Assembly (NCBI RefSeq): GCF_030646115.1
Contig: NZ_JAUSMX010000018.1
Span: 186,001-250,000, forward strand
Source: Fluviicoccus sp.
GTDB taxonomy: Bacteria; Pseudomonadota; Gammaproteobacteria; Pseudomonadales; Moraxellaceae
Length of the DNA: 64,000 bases
Direction: 5' to 3'
Shown here: in pieces, positions 33,993-41,591 of the stretch
How positions within the stretch are numbered: position 1 is the first letter of the stretch
How the letters are laid out: every line of letters begins with the position of its first letter
Made by a program: the position numbers and the translations under genes
Notes under the pieces: generated by a model
Database searches by the model: none
Seen by the model: only the letters and a program-made list of their open reading frames with translations
What the model was told of the DNA's origin: nothing

Positions 33993-35315
33993 TCAGGGAT
34001 GTTTTGCCCGCACCTTGAATGTCACGTCCACCGCCGCCGGAATCTGGTCGGTGGCCGCCCACTCGCCCTGACCCACGCCAAACACGGTGCGGTCAATGCG
34101 GGTGAAACCTTCGGCCACCGCCCGGTTACCGGTGATGGCCAGCTTGAAGTCCAGCGTCAGCGGCGAGGTCTTGCCGCGCAGGCTTAGCTCGCCCTGCGCC
34201 GAATAATGGCCGGGACCCAGCCGCGTGAAGCGCGACGCCTTGAACACCGCTTGCGGAAAATGCCCGGCATCGAACCAGTCCTCGCCCGGCAAGGCACCGT
34301 CACGCTGCTCATCACCGGAAGCCACCGAAGCCAGGTCCACACTCACCTTGATGGAAGAATCCGCCAGCGCATCGGGACTGAAGACAATGTCCGCCGTCCA
34401 CTGCCGGAACCGTCCCTCAACCGGAGTTCCGGACCAGGAGGTACGGAACTCCAGCGCGGAACCCGCTTCTACCTGCCATTTCACCGGTTTGGCAGACGCC
34501 TCCAGTATTTCCGGCCGCGCAGCCACCGGCTCAGGGGCGGCTACTGCAGCAATCGCCTCAGCCGGCGGCGGAATGACCGGCGCTTCCGGGAGCACAGGCG
34601 TTTGCTGCACCATCCGGGGCTCGGTGACGGGTGCATTCGGATCGCCCCCGCCGCGTGCATCCGGCAAGCGGGGGAAGAAAAAACCGGCGGCGAAAATACC
34701 CGCTGCGGCCAATAACAGCAACCACAGGCGCGGCTCGCCCCAGCCGGGACGAGCGCCGGGGGCCATATGGCCCAGCACCGTATCCTTCACCAGCAACTGA
34801 TGCTTCAGCACCGCTCCGACATGCATCACCAGCATGGCCAGCATCAACACGGCCAGCAGGCCGTGAGCACCGGCCGCCGCATCATGCCAAAGTTCCCGCG
34901 CAGTGGGGGACAGCTCCGCCAGCCAGGGCAAATGCGGCCACGGCAGCACCCCGAACAGCACGGTAGGAATGGAGGTGCGGCTGGTGGATACCAGCACCCA
35001 ACCGGTGAGCGGCAAACCGAACAGCACCGCATACAACGCCACATGCGCCAGCCCGGCGGCTTTTTTCTCCCACACCGGCATAGCTTCCGGCAAGGCCGGG
35101 GGCCGGTGCGTCAGCCGCCAGACCAGACGCAACACCACCAGCGCCAGCAGGATGAAGCCGATGGACTTGTGCAACTGGAACAGCGCAAACACGGCAGGAC
35201 CCTTGGGCAGGTCCTCCATACGCCAGCCCAGGGCCAGTTGGAAGAACACGGCGGCCGCCATGAACCAGTGCAGCAGCACGGCCACCGGGGTATATCGATT
35301 GCGTGTGGCCGCCAT
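33993..35315 (-). CDS. Cytochrome b561 fused to a YceI domain
   Basis: The 440-residue protein has four membrane helices with the b561 layout: LLHWFMAAAVFFQLALGW, QLHKSIGFILLALVVLRLVW, HVALYAVLFGLPLTGWVLVS and HGLLAVLMLAMLVMHVGAVLKHQLL, each carrying a candidate haem-ligand histidine. A fifth helix (LWLLLLAAAGIFAAGFFF) and a Pro/Ala-rich linker lead to a YceI lipocalin-like domain (about 255-440: WQVEAGSALEFRTSW ... GELSLRGKTSPLTLDF ... IDRTVFGVGQGEW). YceI proteins bind isoprenoid lipids such as ubiquinone-8, so periplasmic lipid/quinone redox work is plausible. It follows a separate yceI-like gene by 18 bases. Confidence 0.9.
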   Translation of the reverse strand: MAATRNRYTPVAVLLHWFMAAAVFFQLALGWRMEDLPKGPAVFALFQLHKSIGFILLALVVLRLVWRLTHRPPALPEAMPVWEKKAAGLAHVALYAVLFGLPLTGWVLVSTSRTSIPTVLFGVLPWPHLPWLAELSPTARELWHDAAAGAHGLLAVLMLAMLVMHVGAVLKHQLLVKDTVLGHMAPGARPGWGEPRLWLLLLAAAGIFAAGFFFPRLPDARGGGDPNAPVTEPRMVQQTPVLPEAPVIPPPAEAIAAVAAPEPVAARPEILEASAKPVKWQVEAGSALEFRTSWSGTPVEGRFRQWTADIVFSPDALADSSIKVSVDLASVASGDEQRDGALPGEDWFDAGHFPQAVFKASRFTRLGPGHYSAQGELSLRGKTSPLTLDFKLAITGNRAVAEGFTRIDRTVFGVGQGEWAATDQIPAAVDVTFKVRAKHP

Positions 35316-35333
35316 GGCTGGCCCCCTGACAGA

Positions 35334-35933
35334 TTATTTCTTGAGGAATTCCACGTCGATCAGCAGCTCCACATCATCGGCGATGGCGGGCGCATACAAG
35401 GTGGAACCGAACTGGGTACGCTTGATCACCGTCTTCGCGCTGAAACCCGCCCGGTTCAGGCCGAACATATCCTTGCCAAAACCGTTGAAGGTGACATCCA
35501 GCGTCACCGGCTTGGTGACACCGGCCAAGGTGAGGTTGCCGGTCATGGTGCCCTTGCCGCCGCCGGTATGCTTGATGGCTGTGGACACAAAGGTGGCCGT
35601 CGGGTTGACGTCAGCCTTCAGGAACTCCACAGGGAACTCCTTGTCAGCCTTGGCTAAACCGGTATTCATCGACTTGGTGTCCACCGTCACCTTGACCTTG
35701 GCGGATTCCGGCGACTTGGGATCATAGTCAAAGGAGGCGTCAAATTTGTCAAAGCGGAAGGTATAGAGGGAATATCCATGGTGCATGACGCGGGCGGTGA
35801 TGCTGGCGTGGGTCTTTTCCAGCACATAGCTGCCGGCGGGCATGGCGGCCGGGTCGGCATTGGGCGCAGCCAGCGCCACGGGGGAAGCAAGAACAGACAC
35901 GGCCAGCAAGGCGGGAGCAAAGAAACGGGACAT
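35334..35933 (-). CDS. YceI family periplasmic protein
   Basis: The 199-residue product starts at ATG 35933 after CCGGAG; the frame extends 25 codons upstream without support. A signal peptide ends near ALAAP (about 23). The mature part is a complete YceI fold: SYVLEKTHASITARVMHHGYS, SFDYDPKSPESAKVKVTVD, GNLTLAGVTKPVTLDVTF, AGFSAKTVIKRTQFG. It probably binds a long-chain isoprenoid in the periplasm. It is the first gene of a pair with the b561-YceI fusion, so the locus has two YceI domains. Confidence 0.93.
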   Translation of the reverse strand: MSRFFAPALLAVSVLASPVALAAPNADPAAMPAGSYVLEKTHASITARVMHHGYSLYTFRFDKFDASFDYDPKSPESAKVKVTVDTKSMNTGLAKADKEFPVEFLKADVNPTATFVSTAIKHTGGGKGTMTGNLTLAGVTKPVTLDVTFNGFGKDMFGLNRAGFSAKTVIKRTQFGSTLYAPAIADDVELLIDVEFLKK

Positions 35934-36077
35934 GGGTTGACTCCGGGTGATGGGGTGATATCGGCCCCTTTTCCGGAAAAGGTCATGGGGCAGCGGATGA
36001 GCCGACAATACGCCCCGCCCCCACCCCCGACAAGCACGACTCCGTTGATAGCTTGTTTCCGGAACGAGAACACCCGG

Positions 36078-36662
36078 CTAGCGCGCGCCCAGTTTTCCGG
36101 CGTTGTAAATGATGCCGCCGCGCTGGGCATAAGCCTGCAGCACCGCGCAGGACTCCGCCCGCAGCATGTCGCGGGTCACATTGACGCCCATCGACTGCAA
36201 GGCGGTTTCCCAGTTCGGGGGCTTGTTGCCTTCATCAAAACCAATGGCGCGCACATCTTCATCACGCGCTGACAGCAACACCGACTTCACCCCCGACCAA
36301 TGAATGCCGCCCAGGCACATGCTGCACGGCTCGGCGCTGCTGACCAGTTGCCAGCGGCCGCCGTCCGCCCCCAGGTTGATTTGTCCCAGCCGCTGCTGCG
36401 CGATGCTGATGGCCAGCATCTCGGCATGGGCCAGCGACAGCCCGGAGGCCATGACCAGATTGACCCCCACGCCCGCCAGCAGGCCGGAACGCTGGTCAAA
36501 CACGGCGGCGCCAAAGGGACCGCCGGTATTGGCGAGGACATTGCGGGCGGCCAGTTCAATGGCCAGGGACATGCGCGCGGCGGGCGTTTCGTAAAAGCGC
36601 GGCCCGTCCTCCAGGTAGGCGGAGAGCCAGTCAGGTAACGTCAATTTCAGCTGGATGCTCAT
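36078..36662 (-). CDS. Cytidine/deoxycytidylate-deaminase-like zinc hydrolase
   Basis: The 194-residue product has the zinc deaminase motifs: HAE (79-81) with the proton-shuttle Glu, and PCSMC (112-116) supplying two cysteine ligands, followed by CLGGIHWSGVKSVLLSA. GGPFGAAVFD (about 47-56) is the substrate-side loop of the guanine deaminase/tRNA-adenosine deaminase branch. The C-terminal about 40 residues (MGVNVTRDMLRAESCAVLQAYAQRGG) resemble guanine deaminases, so a purine base is the likelier substrate. Monocistronic. Confidence 0.82.
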   Translation of the reverse strand: MSIQLKLTLPDWLSAYLEDGPRFYETPAARMSLAIELAARNVLANTGGPFGAAVFDQRSGLLAGVGVNLVMASGLSLAHAEMLAISIAQQRLGQINLGADGGRWQLVSSAEPCSMCLGGIHWSGVKSVLLSARDEDVRAIGFDEGNKPPNWETALQSMGVNVTRDMLRAESCAVLQAYAQRGGIIYNAGKLGAR

Positions 36663-36745
36663 CGGTCACTTTCCGGTGTGAGTGGTGCAGGTGTGTACCT
36701 TACGCCGGGAGGGGGGGAAGTCAAGGAACGGGATAACAGAAATAG

Positions 36746-36772
36746 AAAAGGCGCACGGGTGTGCGCCTTTTT
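36746..36772. terminator. Intrinsic terminator, bidirectional
   Basis: AAAAGGCGCAC (36746-36756) pairs perfectly with GTGCGCCTTTT (36761-36771) around a GGGT loop and gives a T/A tract on both sides. It lies 20 bases beyond the stop of the sterol-desaturase-like gene on the minus strand and upstream of the deaminase gene. Confidence 0.9.
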
Positions 36773-36791
36773 ATCGATCAACGAGCTTGAA

Positions 36792-37682
36792 TCAAACCGC
36801 CTTGGACACCGATGCCATCTGCTCCTTGCGCATCATCTTGTCACTCTTCCAGCCCGGCCCCTTCACAAACACCCGGAAGTCATAACCACTGTCGCGGAAG
36901 TCACGGAACATCTCGCCCCACTCATGCACTTGCAGGTAGATCGGGTTCAGCGAGTGCGGCTGGCGTTCGGTAAGGCCGTACTTGATCACGCCCGCCTTCT
37001 CTTCCGGCACAAAGGTTCCGAAAATCTTGTCCCAGATGATCAGCACGCCGCCAAAGTTGGTGTCGATTTGCGCCGGGTTGCTGCCATGGTGAACCCGGTG
37101 GTGCGACGGGGTGTTGAAGACCGCACCCAGCTTGTCCAGCGGGCTCTTGGTTTCGGTGTGCAGGAAGAACTGGTAAGCCAGGTTCAGTTCAATGGCCAGC
37201 GTCACCCAGTTCTTGTCAAAACCCACCAGCGCCACCGGCACCCACCAGAACATCCACGCGCCGTTGAAGACCATGGTGAAGTTCTGACGCAGCGCCGTCG
37301 AATAGTTCATGCGCTCGGCGGAATGGTGTGTCACATGCGAGGTCCAGAACCAGCGCACCTTGTGCATCATGAAATGGCAGAGGTAAAAACTGGCATCCAC
37401 CACCAGGAAAATCAACAGGATGCTCCACACACCATGCACCGGCTGGTACTGGAAGCCGAACTGGTACACCCAGTCGAAGAAAACCCGGATGAACAACGCC
37501 ACCGCAATGCCGTCCACAATCTTGTAGTTGGCGCCCATCGTCAGGTTGGTGATCGTTTCCTTGAACGAGTACATCTCCGGACGGCCCTTGCGGTGCCAGT
37601 AGTAAGCCTCGGCGGCGATGACGCCAAGAAACACCGCTCCGGCCAGGCCGATGAACAGCAGCGCGTGCAGGATGTCATTCAT
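36792..37682 (-). CDS. Sterol desaturase / fatty acid hydroxylase family protein
   Basis: The 296-residue inner-membrane enzyme has the eight-histidine di-iron motif set: HFMMH (about 102-106), HVTHH (about 115-119) and HHRVHH (about 197-202), between hydrophobic helices at the N-terminus and around residue 80. The family hydroxylates or desaturates lipid chains with O2. The substrate is unknown; bacterial members act on sterols, ornithine lipids or alkylglycerols. ATG 37682 follows GAGGGTT. It is divergent from an AraC-type regulator, and a perfect direct repeat in the shared promoter region suggests regulation by that protein. Confidence 0.9.
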   Translation of the reverse strand: MNDILHALLFIGLAGAVFLGVIAAEAYYWHRKGRPEMYSFKETITNLTMGANYKIVDGIAVALFIRVFFDWVYQFGFQYQPVHGVWSILLIFLVVDASFYLCHFMMHKVRWFWTSHVTHHSAERMNYSTALRQNFTMVFNGAWMFWWVPVALVGFDKNWVTLAIELNLAYQFFLHTETKSPLDKLGAVFNTPSHHRVHHGSNPAQIDTNFGGVLIIWDKIFGTFVPEEKAGVIKYGLTERQPHSLNPIYLQVHEWGEMFRDFRDSGYDFRVFVKGPGWKSDKMMRKEQMASVSKAV

Positions 37683-37746
37683 GGTGGAACCCTCAATATT
37701 TTGTCGTTGTTCGATGAGGCCATTCTGCCGTATGCTTCGTGTACCG

Positions 37747-37784
37747 TATTGACATAGTTCGCCGTGTTATTGACATAGTTCGCC
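37747..37784. promoter_or_regulatory. Tandem 17-bp direct repeat, probable AraC-family operator
   Basis: TATTGACATAGTTCGCC occurs at 37747-37763 and again, identical, at 37768-37784. The 21-bp period is two helical turns, as expected for an AraC-family protein binding two half-sites on one face of DNA. The site lies between the desaturase-like gene (minus) and the araC-type gene (plus). Confidence 0.75.
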
Positions 37785-37802
37785 AATCTTGCGAGGCACT
37801 TG

Positions 37803-38807
37803 ATGCAGGGCATTTACGTCGCCAGCGACCTGACCGGTCTGGTGCTGGCCTATCTGGATAAAAACGGGGTGGCCGCGCCGGATATCCGCCGCCGCATTGC
37901 CGCCTGGCCGCAGCATACGCAGATGCCCATGGAGGACTGGTGGGAGTTGCTGGAAACCTTGCAGGCGCAACTGCACGAGCCGGGGCTGGGGTTGAAGATC
38001 GGGGCGTGCATCCAGCCGGAACATACGGGGGTGCTGGCTTACCTGATCATGCATTGCAGTTCGCTGGGCGAGGCGCTGTTGCGTTTTCAGCGCTACCAGA
38101 AGCTGTTGCACAACATGTCGGAGGTGCTGCTGGACAGCGACGGGCAGGTGCTGAAGATGAGTTGGGATGCTGACCTGGGCATTTCCACGCATCTGTCGAA
38201 TGAAGTGTTCATGGGCGGTTTGACCACGTTTGTGCGTCAGATCGTGTCGGATGACGCTGCGATCCGTTTTGGCCCGAAGGCGATCCACTTTACGCATGCC
38301 GCGCCCTTCCCCGAGGCAATGTATCAGTCGGTGCTGGGCTGTCCAGTGTATTTCAGCCAGCCTAGGGTGGCGATTGAGCTGGATATGGCGTTGCTGGCGC
38401 TGCCGATCAATACCCGGAATCCGTTTTTGCTGGAGTTGCTGGAGAAGCAGGCGGAGGCGTTGCTGGACCGGTCGGAACGGCCGGATGCGTTTCTGGACAG
38501 TGTGCAGTCGGTGTGTGTGGAGATGCTGAATAACGGGATTCCGACGCTGGAGGCGGTAGCGCGGCGGTTGAATTTGTCGACGCGGACGTTGCACCGGCGG
38601 TTGGAAGAGCGGGGGTTGAATTTCAACGGGATGCTGCGGGAGACGCGGTTCCGGTTGGCGAAGCATTATCTGGAGGATCCGAGGCTGGATTTGAACCAGA
38701 TTGCGTTTTTGCTGGGGTATTCGGAGCAGAGTGCGTTTACGAGGGCGTTTCGGGGGTGGGCGGGGGTGTCGCCGATGAGGTATAGGAGAAGGTTGGTGGC
38801 TGGTTGA
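37803..38807 (+). CDS. AraC family transcriptional regulator (OruR/ArgR-like)
   Basis: The 334-residue protein has an N-terminal ligand-binding domain of the PF12625 type (GLGLKIGACIQPEHTGVLAYLIMHCSSLGEALLRFQRYQKLL) and a C-terminal double HTH (about 235-330): IPTLEAVARRLNLSTRTLHRRLEERGLNF and LNQIAFLLGYSEQSAFTRAFRGWAGVSPMRYRR. This is the group that senses small hydrophobic or amino-acid-like ligands. ATG 37803 is preferred to TTG 37800. It probably controls the divergent desaturase-like gene through the adjacent direct repeat. Part of its coding sequence is echoed at 39375. Confidence 0.92.
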   Translation: MQGIYVASDLTGLVLAYLDKNGVAAPDIRRRIAAWPQHTQMPMEDWWELLETLQAQLHEPGLGLKIGACIQPEHTGVLAYLIMHCSSLGEALLRFQRYQKLLHNMSEVLLDSDGQVLKMSWDADLGISTHLSNEVFMGGLTTFVRQIVSDDAAIRFGPKAIHFTHAAPFPEAMYQSVLGCPVYFSQPRVAIELDMALLALPINTRNPFLLELLEKQAEALLDRSERPDAFLDSVQSVCVEMLNNGIPTLEAVARRLNLSTRTLHRRLEERGLNFNGMLRETRFRLAKHYLEDPRLDLNQIAFLLGYSEQSAFTRAFRGWAGVSPMRYRRRLVAG

Positions 38808-38888
38808 CGGGGGTGGGTTGAGATGCTAGCTTTCGGGGATTACGTCCTATGAATTAAGGTAGCGCAACAAGAAGGCAATCCTTGCAAG

Positions 38889-39212
38889 ATGTTGATTTCT
38901 GAGGGTTTTTTAAAGGAACAAACAGAGCTTGCGACAAAGTATTTTGCGAACTCTGTCGTCGGTTTTCAGTTTTGGGCATTAGTGAGCGCCGTGCAGAACC
39001 AGCAAAACGTGAAATGGTTCCTTCAAGGAGCAGTCGTAGGGGCTGTAACGGCTCCATTTGCCATCGGCATTTACCTTTATTTCGGCTGGTTAATGCTTAT
39101 CGTCGGCTCAATTGTGGCTACGTTCAAAAGCAGTCTTGTCGGCAAGCTGCGTTTGTGGGGGTTCTTGGCAGGTAGCACGTGTAGTGCCTTGTTTACATTG
39201 AGCGTCCTCTAG
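38889..39212 (+). CDS. Small membrane protein, unknown
   Basis: The 107-residue product has two or three hydrophobic segments (VKWFLQGAVVGAVTAPFAIGIYLYFGWLML and IVGSIVATF; then LRLWGFLAGSTCSALFTLSVL), with a soluble helical N-terminus (FLKEQTELATKYFANSVVGFQFWALV). I recognise no family. Composition is AT-richer than the flanking araC-type gene, suggesting accessory origin. The ribosome-binding site is weak, so the call rests mainly on length and hydrophobic pattern. Confidence 0.45.
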   Translation: MLISEGFLKEQTELATKYFANSVVGFQFWALVSAVQNQQNVKWFLQGAVVGAVTAPFAIGIYLYFGWLMLIVGSIVATFKSSLVGKLRLWGFLAGSTCSALFTLSVL

Positions 39213-39374
39213 CCATTGATAGGCAAAACCGGGGACGAAGAAATCGTAGCCCGAATGACAATGCGGGACCCATCCCGCAGCCGGACATGACGCCGGATAT
39301 GACAACCGGCATCTCCCGGTTGTGTAGCAGATGATGCGGTCACAGTGAAATCCGGTACGCGAGATTTTCGAAGG

Positions 39375-39430
39375 TGTGTGGAGATGCTTCATAACGGGAT
39401 TCCGACACTGGATGCGGTGGCGCGCCACTA
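39375..39430 (+). pseudogene. Remnant of an AraC-type regulator gene
   Basis: Codons here read CVEMLHNGIPTLDAVARHYS, against CVEMLNNGIPTLEAVARRLN in the araC-type gene at about 38515-38575; the DNA is also nearly identical over about 45 bases (GAGATGCT...AACGGGATTCCGAC). No start, ligand domain or second HTH remains. It is the only recognisable item in the 305-base gap between the genes at 38889 and 39518 and probably marks a decayed paralogue or a duplication breakpoint. Confidence 0.65.
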
Positions 39431-39517
39431 CAGTGGCCACAGAGCCTGGCTTGGCGTCATCCTACCCAAGCCAGTATCCTGTCTCGCCTTCCATTTCCAT
39501 GCTCAGAAAGTCACTTC

Positions 39518-39955
39518 ATGAAAAAACTCCTGATTCTGCTGGCCGTCCTGCATGCCCCACAGGCCATCTGCGACACAACCAAAACCTCCACCGTATTTCG
39601 CTACACCCCGCCCGCCACAGCGTCAAGCAAGGTCACGGCAGTTGATGCCATCACCCGCGCCTTTGCCAATCATCAAAGCAACATTCAGGTCAACGGCACT
39701 GGTGTTGTCACAAAGCTGCTGCCGGACGACAACCACGGCAGCAGGCATCAGAAATTCCTGATCCGGCTGCCGTCCGGCCTCAGCCTGCTGATTGCCCACA
39801 ACATCGACCTCGCCGCCAGACTAAGCCCCCTGAAGCCGGGTGATTCAGTTGAGTTCTATGGCGAGTACGAGTGGAACCCCCAAGGCGGGGTTGTACACTG
39901 GACTCATCCGGACCCTCGAGGCTCCCATGCTTCCGGCTGGTTAAGGATTAACTGA
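39518..39955 (+). CDS. DUF3465 domain-containing exported protein
   Basis: The 145-residue product has a signal peptide (MKKLLILLAVLHAPQAICD) and a small OB-like domain: VDAITRAFANHQSNIQVNGTGVVTKLLPDDNHGSRHQKFLIRLPSGLSLLIAHNIDLA, then GDSVEFYGEYEWNPQGGVVHWTHPDPRG, which is the DUF3465 pattern ending in GWL. Function unknown; related proteins are small and periplasmic. It converges with the polyketide cluster (11-base gap). Confidence 0.82.
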   Translation: MKKLLILLAVLHAPQAICDTTKTSTVFRYTPPATASSKVTAVDAITRAFANHQSNIQVNGTGVVTKLLPDDNHGSRHQKFLIRLPSGLSLLIAHNIDLAARLSPLKPGDSVEFYGEYEWNPQGGVVHWTHPDPRGSHASGWLRIN

Positions 39956-39966
39956 TGTCTAAGAAA

Positions 39967-40809
39967 TCATAGCCCAATGCTAATGCGGGAATCCAAAAAC
40001 CCACTCACCCTTCCCGCCAGTTCCATTGGCTGCTCCAGCGAAAGATCGTGCCCTGCATTCGGCATCACCGCCAACACCGCATTCGGCAGATGCGTCGCCA
40101 AATCCACCCGCGCCGCACGCCCGGCCAACTCGTCATTGCCGCCAAACAGCAACAGCGTCGGGCTGCTGATCCTGAACAACCGCTGCTCGGTTGAATGCCG
40201 CAACGCCATCGACATCAGCAGAAACAGATTACGGCGGGTCGACGGCATCGCACGCACATCCCGCTCAATGGCCCGCACCCGTTCCGGGTGGGCCGCAATG
40301 AACGCGGGCGAAAGGACCTGATGCACAAGGCAGACTTCAAAAGCAACCTGGCCTTTACTCAGGCAATTCGAAAATGTCAGCAGCCGCCTGACCGTCCGCC
40401 AGGAAACCGCCTCCGGCCCCGGCAAGGTTGAGGCAAGGATGAGGCTGCCGGTGCGGGCAGGCGCATCCATGGCCAGCCAGCTGGCAACCATTCCGCCCAG
40501 CGACAGGCCAAACACATGCGCCCGTTCAATCTGCAAATAATCAAGCAGGGCCAGGGCGTCCGCCGCCATGGCGCGCGTTGAGTGCAGCAGCGGTACGTCA
40601 CTGGAGCGGCCCACACCGCGCGGATCGAACATCACCACCGGATGCAACCGCGATAGCTCTCCGGCGAAATATCCCCACAAGCTCATGGAACCGCCCAAGG
40701 GCCGGTTGAGCAAAACGGGCAGCCCCGCATGCTGCTGCCCCAGCCGCGAGTAGGCCAGCCTCCCGCCATCCGGCAACGGCGCAAAGCCAGCATCCGCGCG
40801 GGGACTCAC
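39967..40809 (-). CDS. Alpha/beta hydrolase
   Basis: The 280-residue product has the alpha/beta-hydrolase triad: nucleophile Ser103 in GLSLGGM, Asp in LLLFGGNDELA and His in PNAGHDLSL. VMFDPRGVGRSS is the strand-4/oxyanion region. The start is a GTG at 40809 that overlaps the acyltransferase stop (GTGA); the open frame upstream to 41073 runs through the acyltransferase in another frame and is rejected. It is the last gene of the type III PKS operon and might release or cyclise the product, or be a thioesterase or lactonase; the substrate is not inferable. Confidence 0.85.
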   Translation of the reverse strand: MSPRADAGFAPLPDGGRLAYSRLGQQHAGLPVLLNRPLGGSMSLWGYFAGELSRLHPVVMFDPRGVGRSSDVPLLHSTRAMAADALALLDYLQIERAHVFGLSLGGMVASWLAMDAPARTGSLILASTLPGPEAVSWRTVRRLLTFSNCLSKGQVAFEVCLVHQVLSPAFIAAHPERVRAIERDVRAMPSTRRNLFLLMSMALRHSTEQRLFRISSPTLLLFGGNDELAGRAARVDLATHLPNAVLAVMPNAGHDLSLEQPMELAGRVSGFLDSRISIGL

Positions 40810-41582
40810 AAGGCCGCCATTTCGTTGAGCGCCTGCTGCATCAACCCTTGCACATGCCGCGCGGCCTGTAACGGGTCTGCATCCGCCGCAATATGCACAG
40901 GCGGCAGCAAGCGCAGGCGCAGCGGAAACGGCAGCGGCAGGTAGGGCAGCCAAGGGCCAAGCGCAACGCCCCAAGGCAACGCAAAGGCAACCGGGAAACG
41001 CTCCAGCCGGGCCCATTGTTGCAGGCGCAGGAACCGGGCAATTGCTTTGCCTTCCGTGAAGATATACGCGCAACGGTGTGCGCCCTGAACCACCACCGGA
41101 ATAATCGGCACCCCATTGGCACGCGCCACTTCAATGAAGCCGGTGCGCGGCAACAAGATGACTTCGTTGCGGCGGCTGGAATGACGGTAGGCTTCAAGGT
41201 CGCCGCCGGGATACACCAGCACCTTCCCGCCTGCCGCCAGTATGCGGTTGGCATTGCCGCGGTTGGCCGAGACCGCGCCAAGCTTTTGCAGCAGACGGCC
41301 CAGCGGCGTAAATTGGCGCATGGGAAAATCATGGGCCAGGGCAAACAAGGGGCTGGCCGGTCCCAGCGCGCGCCATAACACCGACAGCGTGCACAGTAAA
41401 TCCGGCCCGAAAATGCCGCCGTTATGGTTGGCCACAAATAGCGCCGGGCCCTGGGGCAGATGCTCCAGCCCCTCGGTGTGCAGGCGCAAATAGTGACGAC
41501 TGAGGGCTTCCATGGCTGGCAGCAGCGAGGCAATGAAGTCGGGGCTGCGGCGGTCGAGGTCGTCGGGGTGATAGCGCGTCAT
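40806..41582 (-). CDS. PlsC-like 1-acyl-glycerol-3-phosphate-type acyltransferase
   Basis: The 258-residue protein has acyltransferase motif I as NHNGGIFGPD (a variant of NHxxxxD, about 52-61) and motif III as VYPGGDLEAYR (about 120-130), with a VPIIPVVVQGAH segment (motif IV). It resembles the lysophospholipid-acyltransferase-like proteins found beside polyketide or lipid genes rather than PlsC of glycerolipid synthesis. ATG 41582 follows a perfect AAGGAGG. Fourth gene in the type III PKS operon; it may esterify the phenolic or quinone product (inference). Confidence 0.85.
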   Translation of the reverse strand: MTRYHPDDLDRRSPDFIASLLPAMEALSRHYLRLHTEGLEHLPQGPALFVANHNGGIFGPDLLCTLSVLWRALGPASPLFALAHDFPMRQFTPLGRLLQKLGAVSANRGNANRILAAGGKVLVYPGGDLEAYRHSSRRNEVILLPRTGFIEVARANGVPIIPVVVQGAHRCAYIFTEGKAIARFLRLQQWARLERFPVAFALPWGVALGPWLPYLPLPFPLRLRLLPPVHIAADADPLQAARHVQGLMQQALNEMAAL

Positions 41583-41591
41583 GAGGCCTCC

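Noticed and set aside
40810-41073. Upstream extension of the alpha/beta hydrolase
   Set aside because: The extra residues come from the acyltransferase gene in another frame and look unlike a hydrolase N-terminus; GTG 40809 gives a normal overlap.
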